Below, piece after piece: positions 10,494 to 20,678 of a DNA stretch of 43,901 nucleotides. The DNA lies in assembly GCA_022545895.1 (NCBI GenBank), contig JAKEIK010000307.1:1-43901 (forward strand). Reading direction: 5' to 3'. The notes beneath the pieces are model-generated. The model ran no database searches. It was not told the DNA's origin and saw only the letters and a program-made list of their open reading frames with translations. A program made the position numbers and the translations under genes. The stretch comes from Nitrososphaeraceae archaeon. Its GTDB lineage: Archaea > Thermoproteota > Nitrososphaeria > Nitrososphaerales > Nitrososphaeraceae. Position 1 is the stretch's first letter. Each line of letters starts with the position of its first letter.

Positions 10494-10907
10494 TTAAAGC
10501 CAGATATTTTCAATATTAGTTTTCTTTCTTATTGCAATATGTGAAAAATCCTCACCTTTTATTGCCCCGTGCCAGTGTATTAGTCCTGCTGGAACGCGAA
10601 CTATATCTCCTTTCTTGATTTCATATTCCTTGTTTAGTACTCTTGTACTCCCACTCTGGTCACTGACGTCCATTTTCTCCACAAAGACAACCGTCCCCTT
10701 TCCCTCAGTAGGGATAAGAATCTGTTCAGACATATGAATATGGGGTCTAGTTGTACAGCCGCTTCTAAATTCTACATAATAAATTTCTTCTTCGGAAGAA
10801 GTTTCCTCAGCCATCTTGCGCATCATAAAGTCCCCAGTGAAATGCTTCTCATGTTCTATTTTTGGTATCTCGGTCATATAATTAACATTCAGTATTTTTA
10901 GGTCCAT
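10494..10907 (-). CDS. cupin-domain protein
   Basis: 137 aa; TTRPHIHMSEQILIPTEGKGTVVF...IKKGDIVRVPAGLIHWHGA. Confidence 0.82.
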   Translation of the reverse strand: MDLKILNVNYMTEIPKIEHEKHFTGDFMMRKMAEETSSEEEIYYVEFRSGCTTRPHIHMSEQILIPTEGKGTVVFVEKMDVSDQSGSTRVLNKEYEIKKGDIVRVPAGLIHWHGAIKGEDFSHIAIRKKTNIENIWL

Positions 10908-11315
10908 TATTAGTTACCACCATAATTGTCTAGTTTGCGAGAATATTAATGCTACTGGCTGTTAAAAATTATGCCACTGCAGACCAATTTTTTGTTCCTT
11001 TGCATGAGTGCGTATTTTGAGAACAGGACTTTAGAAACACAGTAGCATATTCTAAGAGACCAAGATCAGCTGAATTTTTGGTCTGGAGGTGTCTTGTTTC
11101 TTAGGTATCTTGATTCAAAAAAGCAATTGAAGTGATTGTTCTATTGAACATCCCAGGGATTTCTCCGATTTGTAAGGCTTGTACCGATAATTCCACTTTG
11201 GACTCCCGTAGCATCTTCATATGTATAAATGATTGTGAAATTAGAAAATTTTTATGTTAACTATTCTACACTCACTGTCTTTTAGGCTCTTATTTTCATT
11301 CAAATTTAGTAAGAA

Positions 11316-11525
11316 ATGAAGGAAACAAAAACAGAATTAACTCCAGCGAAGTATAAATTTGAACAACCCATTGTCCCCAAGAGAATCATGCATAGAATGG
11401 ATATTCGTATAAAGACCTCATTATTATCTTCAATTCTTAGCGACTCCCTTGACAGGGCGTTCGTCGACTATGTGAAATGCATCGGTTATAGTGTTTATGA
11501 GAAAAAGGTCAGTAGCACGAAGTAA
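11316..11525 (+). CDS. hypothetical protein
   Basis: 69-aa ORF, no recognised family. Confidence 0.35.
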   Translation: MKETKTELTPAKYKFEQPIVPKRIMHRMDIRIKTSLLSSILSDSLDRAFVDYVKCIGYSVYEKKVSSTK

Positions 11526-11610
11526 ACGACTGAAGATTTTCAATTTGCTTGCTAATTAATAAATCTCATTTTCTGACTACGCTGAGATAGACTGAACTAG
11601 GTTCTTTAAT

Positions 11611-11853
11611 TCACTGGCGGACTAAGATGCTCTCATTTTCTGCCTTTGTTATCGTATCCGCTAAGAAATAATATGGTATCTTTGCCAATTGCTCGATTTT
11701 CCAGTGACAGCTCCAACAAAATCCACATATAATGCAACTAAACTGGGTTCTTACATTGCAGGACCTACATTCGTGGTATTTATAGCCAATACTATCCCTT
11801 AGATACTCATGTTTTAAGTAATTTCTCTTTGTCCCGATTGTTCGGGATATCAT
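11611..11853 (-). CDS. small Cys-rich protein
   Basis: 80 aa with CRSCNVRTQFSCIICGFCWSCHW. Confidence 0.5.
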   Translation of the reverse strand: MISRTIGTKRNYLKHEYLRDSIGYKYHECRSCNVRTQFSCIICGFCWSCHWKIEQLAKIPYYFLADTITKAENESILVRQ

Positions 11854-11969
11854 TTCAATATGTATTATATACCTATACTATAATATATGTTCTTTGGAAA
11901 TATTATATAGTAATTACTAAGTATTGTATCGTTTCTTCGTATAGAATATCTCTTCTAGATATCAGTATG

Positions 11970-12212
11970 TTAAGTCATTTGGGATACCATATTAGATGAG
12001 GTAATTGAATGTGACTTCTTTATTGTATAGAGACAGAAGTCGCACTCTTCACACATATAGTACAAACTATCGAAATCAGAACACAAGGTCATGATGTTGT
12101 AACAACGTGGACACTCTATATCATGTTCCAGTGATGGAGATAAGGTCGTATGGTCTTCTTTTCCTTTTGAAGCCACGTATTCCAACTTGGTGACATTTTT
12201 TTCCTTTCTCAT
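11970..12212 (-). CDS. small zinc-ribbon-like protein
   Basis: 80 aa with ECPRCYNIM...YMCEECDFCLY. Confidence 0.55.
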   Translation of the reverse strand: MRKEKNVTKLEYVASKGKEDHTTLSPSLEHDIECPRCYNIMTLCSDFDSLYYMCEECDFCLYTIKKSHSITSSNMVSQMT

Positions 12213-12757
12213 TTGCTATTATCTCCTTTTACGTCACTCATTGTTATTAAAGGCTAAATCACCACACCGGGAGGGGGTATATTAGTCAAATGGATACAGT
12301 TTTGATGGCTCAAAAGGCCATATTATGTATATCATATTTACAGAAAAAAATAATGTGAAAAAATATGGATACTAATTTCATGAATAATGTTATCAAACAT
12401 TCCTTTAATCAGCCAAACTAAAATGTTTATTCAGGACGAAGAAATAATTGCACCTAACGCTAAGTTACACGAACAGATTAATGCACTAAATTGATTTATC
12501 TCTAATCAGTGTGATTGCAAGAATAGAAAGTATCCCCATTTTATTGTAGTGTCGGTACGAACTGATCAGGTGAATTATATCGATATTCATTATGGTAGCG
12601 GTAGGTTGCTGCCCGAGAGTTCTTGGATAAACCAGTTGCATCACGGGTTATGCTAATTTCTCTCCATACTCAATTGGAATGAAATATGATACTGGTAAAT
12701 GGTATAAGAACCAGAATCTGGTTCAATCCGTATCAAAAATTAGTCTTCTTCAGAAAA

Positions 12758-12889
12758 TTACCATTGCCGTTTGTCACCTTCAAGGAGACCAGAATCTGAG
12801 TGAATTCTATCTATATGTTTGGAGAGTTCGTTTTTATCTTTAAACTTCGATTCACAATAAGGACAGGAAACTTGACCATCAGTTGACAT
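12758..12889 (-). CDS. C2H2 zinc-finger microprotein (43 aa)
   Basis: MSTDGQVSCPYCESKFKDKNELSKHIDRIHSDSGLLEGDKRQW*; classical C-x2-C-x12-H-x4-H; ATG start; below ORF-track cutoff. Confidence 0.7.
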   Translation of the reverse strand: MSTDGQVSCPYCESKFKDKNELSKHIDRIHSDSGLLEGDKRQW

Positions 12890-13002
12890 TCAAGGATAGT
12901 ATGTCTGTCCTTTGCATTTAAGTTGATCGTTCTGGATTTTTATATTTTTAATATAGGGCTTGGCAGCAAAACAAAGTTAAGAAATTATAAAGTTACAGGT
13001 TA

Positions 13003-13161
13003 TTAGATGGCCATAAATTCGTCTTTCTGGTTTAGTAACCTGAGATCATCATCTGTATCTATCATCCATTCAACTAAGTGATCATCTAGCTTATGATACT
13101 TCGTTAGATGTTCCTTGCGTTTATCATTATCAATTTGTTGTTTACATACGCCACATATCAA
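13003..13161 (-). CDS. C2H2-like microprotein (52 aa)
   Basis: TTG start; MICGVCKQQIDNDKRKEHLTKYHKLDDHLVEWMIDTDDDLRLLNQKDEFMAI*; C-x2-C-x11-H-x4-H. Confidence 0.5.
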   Translation of the reverse strand: MICGVCKQQIDNDKRKEHLTKYHKLDDHLVEWMIDTDDDLRLLNQKDEFMAI

Positions 13162-13631
13162 GTGGAATTACTTTCGCTAATATAGCTAGATAGTGGAATT
13201 TTAACCTATCATATCGCTAGCGATATCAGAGTGACATACTTTTGCAAAACTTTTTTCACAAGCAAAAATCTCGGGGTGGTATATATGCTAGTTCAATTGT
13301 TCTTCAAAACCATGATTATGATTAATGAGTCTCCTGTGCCCTTCAGCCCAATAAATTGAGATTATTAAAACATACTTGTCTTGTGTTATCCGATCTATAT
13401 CAATTCCCACAAAAGGAACTATTTGGTTGATGGTGTGGCCCCATAGCATGGTCTGGGATGGCGGCCTGAGGCTACTGAGGTTTCCGATCAACCAGTTTCA
13501 AAAAGCACATATTATTAGATATCTCTGGATATATGTTGATTCGATATGATCTACTAACAACATACGATCACAATATAGTCTATTTAGATGGCGTAGGTTT
13601 TGATTAAAATAGATAAAGTAGTTTAATTTAG

Positions 13632-14675
13632 CTATGCGGGCTCAGTTATTGCATTCACACTTTGGTTCAATGCAGCCTCGGCTATATCCGCTCCATGCTC
13701 GGCAGTTCTCCTTATTTCTGCCAAGATCAATGGGATAGGTGTTGTATCGTAATCTTGAAATTTGTTCAACATTGCTAGAATATCATTTTCAGCCGAAGCA
13801 ATACTCTGTACTTGGTCTGTTATCTTATCGGCTGCATAATAATCCCCTTGCAAGAACGCTCCTACAGAATTGTCTACTAATTTGAGTGACATCTCGCTCA
13901 TCTCTTTAATTTTCAACAATATTTCGTTAGGCAACTTCATATCATTTTGCTGACATTCATAGGCAATGCGTGAGCCATGATCAGCAATTCTTTCAAGACT
14001 TTTTCCGGCTGCACGATAGGCAAAACAGTCTGTTGGTCTCTTTAGCCCAATTTCATACAAAAGTCGTTCATGCTGCGATGCGATTACGAGATTTCTAAGC
14101 AGATACAAGCTGAATCTATCAACTTCATCATCTGCTCTTATTGTATTCTTTGCTAACTCCTTATCGTTGCTGCACAATGCGGTGATAGCATCCCTATGCA
14201 TAGATACCCCTATCAGAAACATCCTTCTTAAGGCGGTGTTCATTGACAATCCTGCTGCTATGCCCATTAAAATCGTGACAGTTATGAGCTGTGATGAATC
14301 TTCAATTATCTCGGCGCCAATAAGATTTCTGTTAACTACCTCTCTCACAGCATCACGTTGTTTAGGAAGAAATCTTTCTCCCTCAGGTTTTATGTGTATA
14401 ATATTGTAACCACGCAAATACATAGATATTACTTTGCGTTTCACAGTATTGGCGCCTTCCTTGCCACTTACTTTGCATGTACATTCTTCGGTAAGAGATG
14501 TTCTCATAATATTTGGAAATACTGAAAGTGAGCTATTCATCCCTCGTACGATAGTAACCGGGTCGCCTACTCTGAGTTGCATTTCAGCCATCCATTTTTT
14601 TGGGAGTGAAATTATGAAAGTTGATCTACCCGTAAATTGAAGTTTGCGAGTTTCATTATTATCCATGGGCGGCAT
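13632..14675 (-). CDS. PhoU-family protein with N-terminal AbrB/SpoVT-like DNA-binding domain
   Basis: RKLQFTGRSTFIISLPKKWMAEMQLRVGDPVTIV followed by a PhoU-like helical repeat region; adjacent to phoU/pst. Confidence 0.88.
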   Translation of the reverse strand: MPPMDNNETRKLQFTGRSTFIISLPKKWMAEMQLRVGDPVTIVRGMNSSLSVFPNIMRTSLTEECTCKVSGKEGANTVKRKVISMYLRGYNIIHIKPEGERFLPKQRDAVREVVNRNLIGAEIIEDSSQLITVTILMGIAAGLSMNTALRRMFLIGVSMHRDAITALCSNDKELAKNTIRADDEVDRFSLYLLRNLVIASQHERLLYEIGLKRPTDCFAYRAAGKSLERIADHGSRIAYECQQNDMKLPNEILLKIKEMSEMSLKLVDNSVGAFLQGDYYAADKITDQVQSIASAENDILAMLNKFQDYDTTPIPLILAEIRRTAEHGADIAEAALNQSVNAITEPA

Positions 14676-14773
14676 ACAGGTTCAATCGATTATTTAACGC
14701 AACTCACTTATGCATTTTATCACTTGTGATCATATGCCACTATAGGATCTAAATAGAGGCTAATCTGTGATTT

Positions 14774-15424
14774 TCATCTTCGAGGGCTAGAGTCAGCAGT
14801 GACAATGTAGTGAACACAATCGCTGATATAACAGGCATGGTCGGCAATTCTTTCTAAATATCTTAGTATAAGCAGTGCAGAGATAAAACACCTCACTTCT
14901 GCATAGGCATATTCTCTGTCCCGTGGTGTCAGCACGAATCTCAAGTATGATCGATAGAGTGCGTCCACACTATCATCCATCATATAGAGCTTTTTTGAAG
15001 TGTCTTTGTCGAGTTTCTTTAGTGATTCCACGCTCAGCTTAATCATGTTTTTAGCTGTGTTTGCCATTTCGATAACGTATGACTTGTCGCAGTCTGGAAT
15101 AGCCCCAATCGCTTCCAGTACATCTGAAATATCATATGCATACCTGCCAAATCTTGAAAAGCCGTATGCGACATCCATACAAGACTGGATGAATCTAAGA
15201 TCTCTTGCTACCGGTTGGTATCTTGCTATTAATTCAGTTGCAAAATCCGCCACTTCTAGCTGAAGAATTCTGAGCTTTTCTGAATATTCAAAGATCTGCG
15301 GCCGAAGCATAACTCCCTTTTCATATGATTCTAAAGCCGCATTAACAGACTCCTCGGACAGAGTGGCCATGTCCATTATTAGATTTCTGATGCGATCTAA
15401 CCCTATGTCAAGAAGCCGAGCCAA
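14774..15424 (-). CDS. phoU: phosphate-signalling protein PhoU
   Basis: 216 aa helical PhoU; RDLRFIQSCMDVAYGFSRFGRYAYDISD and LRYLERIADHACYISD motifs; downstream of pstB. Confidence 0.9.
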   Translation of the reverse strand: MARLLDIGLDRIRNLIMDMATLSEESVNAALESYEKGVMLRPQIFEYSEKLRILQLEVADFATELIARYQPVARDLRFIQSCMDVAYGFSRFGRYAYDISDVLEAIGAIPDCDKSYVIEMANTAKNMIKLSVESLKKLDKDTSKKLYMMDDSVDALYRSYLRFVLTPRDREYAYAEVRCFISALLILRYLERIADHACYISDCVHYIVTADSSPRR

Positions 15425-15432
15425 GCTACGTA

Positions 15433-16254
15433 CTATCCAAACTTTCCAGAGATGTATCTCTCTGTCAATTCTTTTTCTGGATTCTTGAATATCTGACTTG
15501 TTGCTCCGTATTCAATCATTTCTCCAAGATACATAAAAGCTGTGAAATCTGACACTCTTGCAGCCTGCTGCATATTATGTGTCACGATTACAATGGTAAC
15601 ATGTTCCTTAAGACTTCGTACAAGCTCTTCAATTTTTGAAGATGCCAATGGATCTAAAGCTGATGTAGGCTCGTCCATGAGTAACACTTCTGGCTGCATC
15701 GCGAGTGCTCTTGCAATGCAAAGTCGCTGTTGTTGGCCTCCAGACAAACTCATGCCTGGCTTCTCTAGTTCAGTTCTTACCTCCTCCCATAATGCAGCAC
15801 CTTTTAGACTTTCCTCCACAACTTCTGCGATTAGATTCTTGTCTTTAATCCCGTTTAGTTTCAACCCAGCAGCAACATTATCGGATATACTCATTGTCGG
15901 AAATGGATTTGGTTTTTGAAACACCATTCCTACACGTCTCTTAACAACTACTGGATCAATGGATTTATCATATATATCTGCGCCATCAACCAACACTTGA
16001 CCGTCTACTCGAGCATTGGGAGTCATTTCATGCATACGATTGAGACATCGAATCAATGTAGTTTTGCCACATCCAGACGGTCCTATAAAAGCAGTTACGG
16101 ATTTATCTTTAATATTTAAATTAATATTTTTTAATGCCTGCTTTCGACCAAACCAGGCATTTATTTCCTTAATAACAACTTTGTACCTATCAGTGGTTTC
16201 TATTGGCCCAGCTACCGCTGCTTCCTCCTCTCGCATTACTTCTTCCACAGTCAA
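15433..16254 (-). CDS. pstB: phosphate ABC transporter ATP-binding protein PstB
   Basis: Walker [26 protein letters not shown] signature, [24 protein letters not shown] typical of PstB. Confidence 0.96.
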   Translation of the reverse strand: MTVEEVMREEEAAVAGPIETTDRYKVVIKEINAWFGRKQALKNINLNIKDKSVTAFIGPSGCGKTTLIRCLNRMHEMTPNARVDGQVLVDGADIYDKSIDPVVVKRRVGMVFQKPNPFPTMSISDNVAAGLKLNGIKDKNLIAEVVEESLKGAALWEEVRTELEKPGMSLSGGQQQRLCIARALAMQPEVLLMDEPTSALDPLASSKIEELVRSLKEHVTIVIVTHNMQQAARVSDFTAFMYLGEMIEYGATSQIFKNPEKELTERYISGKFG

Positions 16255-16324
16255 GGACCTAGTAAATTAGGGCATTTCAGCTACATATGGATTGTCTATA
16301 TAGTTAGTATAGATGAATATGGAA

Positions 16325-17233
16325 TCAAGCCTCTGCTCTTACGGTAAATCCCTTTTTGCGAGCTAGCAACCTCAGGCCCACATTCATTCCCAAAACCATT
16401 AAAATGAGAATTAACGCAGCTCCCCATCCAAACGCATGAGCTGATTCGTATGGTTGACTTGCCAACCTCCAGATTCTTAATGGAAGTGCATCAACAGGAC
16501 CTTCAAGCCCCGAAAAGAAAAGACTTGTCCCCAAAATAGTCATAATGAGTGGTGCTGTCTCTCCTGCAATTCTAGCAATTCCAAGACCAATCCCCGTTAG
16601 AACTCCACTTTTGGCTGTAGTCAGTACAATGTTCATTGTGATTTTGGCCTTGGATATACCCAGTGCGTAACCGGCTTCCCTGAGAGAATGAGGAACTATC
16701 CTAAGGGTCTCCTCGGTAACTATGACCACTATGGGCATCATTATTATAGACAGCGATAAAGCACCTGCCCATACCGAAAAAGATCCCAGGAACAGGACAA
16801 TAGTGACATAACCTACTATGCCTATAACTATTGAAGGAAGTCCTGTCAAGATATTATTAAGGAATCGTACCACTGTAGGAAATATTCCGTTTCCCGCAAA
16901 TTCTGAAAGATATATGCCGGCAAGTACGCCAACAGGGGTTGCAATTAATGAGGCTAATCCAACAACTATTATAGTCCCTTGGATTGCAGGGCCTATCCCA
17001 CCTTTTCCAGAGCCGATGGATCCTTGAGGAGCTGTTAGGAACTCGAAACTTAATGCACTGGCACCATTTTTGATTACTTCTAATAGTATGCTACCAAGCG
17101 GGATTATAGCCGCGACAACGCAAACTAGAGCAAATACAGTAACAAGATTATCAGTAATAATTCGTGTGCGGTATCTCTTTTTCATTTCTTCATGAAGTAT
17201 CATCCTGTAATTTTTTCTTTCTTTACTGCTCAT
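16325..17233 (-). CDS. pstA: phosphate ABC transporter permease PstA
   Basis: MetI-type permease; LREAGYALGISKAKITMNIVLTTAKSGVLTGIGLGIARIAGETAPL. Confidence 0.95.
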   Translation of the reverse strand: MSSKERKNYRMILHEEMKKRYRTRIITDNLVTVFALVCVVAAIIPLGSILLEVIKNGASALSFEFLTAPQGSIGSGKGGIGPAIQGTIIVVGLASLIATPVGVLAGIYLSEFAGNGIFPTVVRFLNNILTGLPSIVIGIVGYVTIVLFLGSFSVWAGALSLSIIMMPIVVIVTEETLRIVPHSLREAGYALGISKAKITMNIVLTTAKSGVLTGIGLGIARIAGETAPLIMTILGTSLFFSGLEGPVDALPLRIWRLASQPYESAHAFGWGAALILILMVLGMNVGLRLLARKKGFTVRAEA

Positions 17234-18111
17234 CTTCTTCCTTTTTCTCCTGTTGGCACTTTAACCATTTTCCTTACAAGTAGCCTAGCTCCAATATTGA
17301 TAATCATAGTGAGAATTAGAAGAACTGCACCAAGACCTATCAGGGCTGATAGATGCAAATCAGAAGAGGCTTCATTAAATTCATTGGCAATCAGACTTGA
17401 GAGAGTTTGACTCTGAGAAAAAAGTGTTGTTGGAATAGCAGCTATGCCTATAACGTTACCAATTACTAGTGTTACTAATATAGTTTCACCCACTGCCCTG
17501 CCAAGACCTAGAATGGCAGCCCCAAGAATTCCTGCTTTTGCGTATGGAAAGACAGCTATCCTTACTGCTTCCCATCTGGTGGCACCTAAGCTATACGCTG
17601 CTTCTCTTTGGGAGTTGGGGACTACTCTCATAACCTCGCGGCATATTGAAGATATTATAGGGATGATCATTATTGCAAGGACTATTCCTGCTGTAAAAAG
17701 ATCTAGTCCAAATGGATATTTTGCGAAGATTGGTAAGGACCCGTGAAACGCGTTATACAGTGGCATTTCAATCAAATCCCTTATCCAAAATCTAAAGACA
17801 AACAGTGCCCAGAGCCCATAGATGATACTTGGCACAGCAGCTAATAATTCGATTACGAACGATATAGGAGCAGCGAGACGTGGCGGTGACATTTCAGATA
17901 CGAATGTAGCTATTCCTAAGCTGATGGGAACGCCGATCACCATTGCTATCGCGGAACTTGCAAGAGTGCCCACAATGTAAGGCAATGCGCCAAAAGATTC
18001 CCTGCCTTCCACAGCATTCCAATCAGTTCCAGTAAGAAATCCAATTACCCCCTCATATGAAAAAATTTGAATGGATCCTCTGAATACAGAAAATGTAACA
18101 AGACATACCAT
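17230..18111 (-). CDS. pstC: phosphate ABC transporter permease PstC (true start probably upstream of the listed ATG)
   Basis: PSIIYGLWALFVF, QREAAYSLGATRWEAVRIAVFPYAKAGILGAAILGLGRAVGET; overlaps pstA by 4 nt. Confidence 0.93.
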   Translation of the reverse strand: MVCLVTFSVFRGSIQIFSYEGVIGFLTGTDWNAVEGRESFGALPYIVGTLASSAIAMVIGVPISLGIATFVSEMSPPRLAAPISFVIELLAAVPSIIYGLWALFVFRFWIRDLIEMPLYNAFHGSLPIFAKYPFGLDLFTAGIVLAIMIIPIISSICREVMRVVPNSQREAAYSLGATRWEAVRIAVFPYAKAGILGAAILGLGRAVGETILVTLVIGNVIGIAAIPTTLFSQSQTLSSLIANEFNEASSDLHLSALIGLGAVLLILTMIINIGARLLVRKMVKVPTGEKGRR

Positions 18112-18348
18112 AAGTACTGTGTATGCTGCTGCAAAAATTACAATCGCTCTGAATATTTTATCACTCCTTCTCTTTCCCCTGATGAATCGATTAGATAGAA
18201 ATTGTCTATTTTTAGAAGTGAACGCTGCTATGATCCATACACCTAATGCTAGCCTCTATAGTGTATTTAGATATATTATGATTGCATAACAGAAGCCTAT
18301 AGATACATATGTTCTATATAGAAAAAATGGGATGGAGGATTGTCCCCC

Positions 18349-19476
18349 TTAGAGTAGGGGCTTACCTTTGTATGTCAGCGATTTCAGTGTATCTTGGTCA
18401 AGTTTCACGACGGTATCAGGCAGCGGAACATAGTTAAGAGATTCTCCAGTCTTTTGTCCATCGGTTATTGCCCAAGCTATAAAATCTACTAACGCCTTGG
18501 CTTTTGGTTCATCTATATTAGGATCGGTGCTCAACTCCTTGTAGAGTAATAGATATGAGAAGCTCGCTATAGGATAGGAATCCTTGCCTCCGGCATTAAC
18601 CATCGTAACGTTTGTCCAAGGTTGGTCCCCTTTAGGCAAAGCTCCTGATTGGGCCGCAACGGCCGCTCTCGTAGATGCGATGGAAGGTTCGATGAAATTG
18701 CCTTCTTTATTTTGGATAAATGCGAATGGTGTTTTTGTTGTCAAGGCATAACTCAGTTCAATATATCCGATCGTGTTTGCCGTTCCTTTTATAGCATTGG
18801 CAACACCTTCATTTCCTGGTGCACCAATACCAGTTGGCCATGCCACGGACTTGCCTTTTCCGACTTGTTGACTCCAAGCAGAACTAACGTTAGAAAGGTA
18901 GTCTGTCCACACAAAAGTAGTTCCAGAACCATCAGATCTATGTACTACTACAATATCATCTCCAGGAAGTGTTTTATCCGGATTCAATGACTGTATTTTA
19001 GGATCATTCCATTTTGTGATCTTACCCAAAAATATGTCCCCAAGCACTTCTCCTGTCAATTTAAGCCCCTTATCTGGGATACTCGGAATATTGTAGGCTG
19101 CTACCACAGAACCTATTGTTTCAGGTATGTGAACGGCACCGGGTGCGCTTTGCATTTCTTGTGCTGTAAGAGGAGCATCGGTAGCTCCGAAATCGACTGT
19201 TTTGGCAGTGAATTGCTTGACACCGCCTCCACTTCCAATTGATTGATAGTTAATGTCGACTTCTGGTTTTATTGTTTTGTAGTCTACTCTCCACGTATCT
19301 ATTAATGGAAAAGGAAATGTCGCCCCGGCCCCATTAATTATTATTTTGTTTTGGGCATGAACACTGAATATGCTAGATGGGATGATGATCCCCAGTAGCA
19401 GACCAGCTACAATGCTCATGATTATCATGTTCTTTTGCATATTAAATTCACGTAGTAGCACTTTGTTCTTATTCAT
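18349..19476 (-). CDS. pstS: phosphate-binding protein PstS
   Basis: Signal-like N-terminus, INGAGATFPFPLIDTW, SIGSGGGVKQF, VHRSDGSGTTFVWTDYL. Confidence 0.96.
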   Translation of the reverse strand: MNKNKVLLREFNMQKNMIIMSIVAGLLLGIIIPSSIFSVHAQNKIIINGAGATFPFPLIDTWRVDYKTIKPEVDINYQSIGSGGGVKQFTAKTVDFGATDAPLTAQEMQSAPGAVHIPETIGSVVAAYNIPSIPDKGLKLTGEVLGDIFLGKITKWNDPKIQSLNPDKTLPGDDIVVVHRSDGSGTTFVWTDYLSNVSSAWSQQVGKGKSVAWPTGIGAPGNEGVANAIKGTANTIGYIELSYALTTKTPFAFIQNKEGNFIEPSIASTRAAVAAQSGALPKGDQPWTNVTMVNAGGKDSYPIASFSYLLLYKELSTDPNIDEPKAKALVDFIAWAITDGQKTGESLNYVPLPDTVVKLDQDTLKSLTYKGKPLL

Positions 19477-20167
19477 TTACCATATTTTTAACATAGTCTA
19501 TAGGTATCTATATGAATACTTTAAACACCTTATAAAAACACAAAGTCTATGAGGATTATTTTCCAACAAGGTTTCTGCCTCTCAAGTCTTTAGACACGAG
19601 GTTATGGTGAACATAATGCATACTGACTAGCCTATAGCGTCAAGACACAATACTTTTTTTGAAGATTCGAAGATATATTACCTAAGTTACCCGTTAGGAG
19701 CCTAATGATAAATTCGAAGGAGCTAAAAGCCGACATTCAACCCCGGATCTATTGTAGTTCCTAACATGCAAAAGAAGCTATTGCTAACGAGATCACGGCT
19801 GCGTAAATTTTTATAAATCATTAACCTGTTCCCAACAAGATATTTAATAGCTTTCCAGCTATTATCCATTAGTAACGCAATTATTCTTATCCTACGAGAT
19901 TATCACACACTATGTAGTCTTTCATCTCGGTGAGATTAATTTCGTTCTTAACTAGAACTATAAAGACAAATTATTATTTTACGAATTTAAGTAATGTTAA
20001 AGTTATTCTACCATCATACCGCATCAACAAAATAACTAATATTTTCTAAAGTAGAGAAAGGTGAACTTAAGGATATTGGGTGATCAGCTTTGCACAGAGG
20101 TAATGCTATTCTATTCAATGGTCAGTTTTATAATTAGTATTTCTATGTTTATAAAAACTAACTCATC

Positions 20168-20440
20168 TTATATGTTTTGGTTAACATTGCGAATCATGAA
20201 CTCTATATCCAACCCTCGATCTGGTTTTATAGTATAACAATACTCCTCGTCCATGCTTAAAGGGATCAAGGCGATCTGGTCATTACGACAGAGAGGACAT
20301 GGATGTTCCTGGTCCCCACATGTATCGAATTTTGTTGCTGTCCAGTAGCAAGATTCACAAATTGCAAACTGATACCGACTATAATCATATTTTTTTGAAC
20401 TAGATGGGCCATCTGCTTTATAAATGGTAATAGCACCAAG
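20168..20440 (-). CDS. zinc-ribbon protein with no canonical start codon (possible pseudogene or non-AUG start)
   Basis: Open frame LGAITIYKADGPSSSKKYDYSRYQFAICESCYWTATKFDTCGDQEHPCPLCRNDQIALIPLSMDEEYCYTIKPDRGLDIEFMIRNVNQNI*; no ATG/GTG/TTG upstream of the Cys motifs. Confidence 0.5.
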   Translation of the reverse strand, partial: LGAITIYKADGPSSSKKYDYSRYQFAICESCYWTATKFDTCGDQEHPCPLCRNDQIALIPLSMDEEYCYTIKPDRGLDIEFMIRNVNQNI

Positions 20441-20678
20441 TTAATTATTATCGCAGAAGTTCAGTTAGATTAAAGAACAGTATATAGTCTATTTAGGTTG
20501 GCAATTTAGCCGAAGTACATTTACTTTCAGTGTAAAGCGGCAAATGGTTAAATGTTGAGGCTCAGAATACCAATTATCTATTAGTGTTGTAGGTCTTAGC
20601 CAATATCTATACGATCTATTTGTTCTACATACAGACAATAAATATAAGCAACCAGCTTCTTCGGAAATTAGGAAAGCC

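Noticed and set aside
13288-13491. 67-aa minus ORF
   Set aside because: No domain and no strong coding signal beyond length; may be chance.
15542-16270. Plus-strand ORFs across pstB (15542, 15916, 16016)
   Set aside because: Antisense shadow ORFs of pstB.
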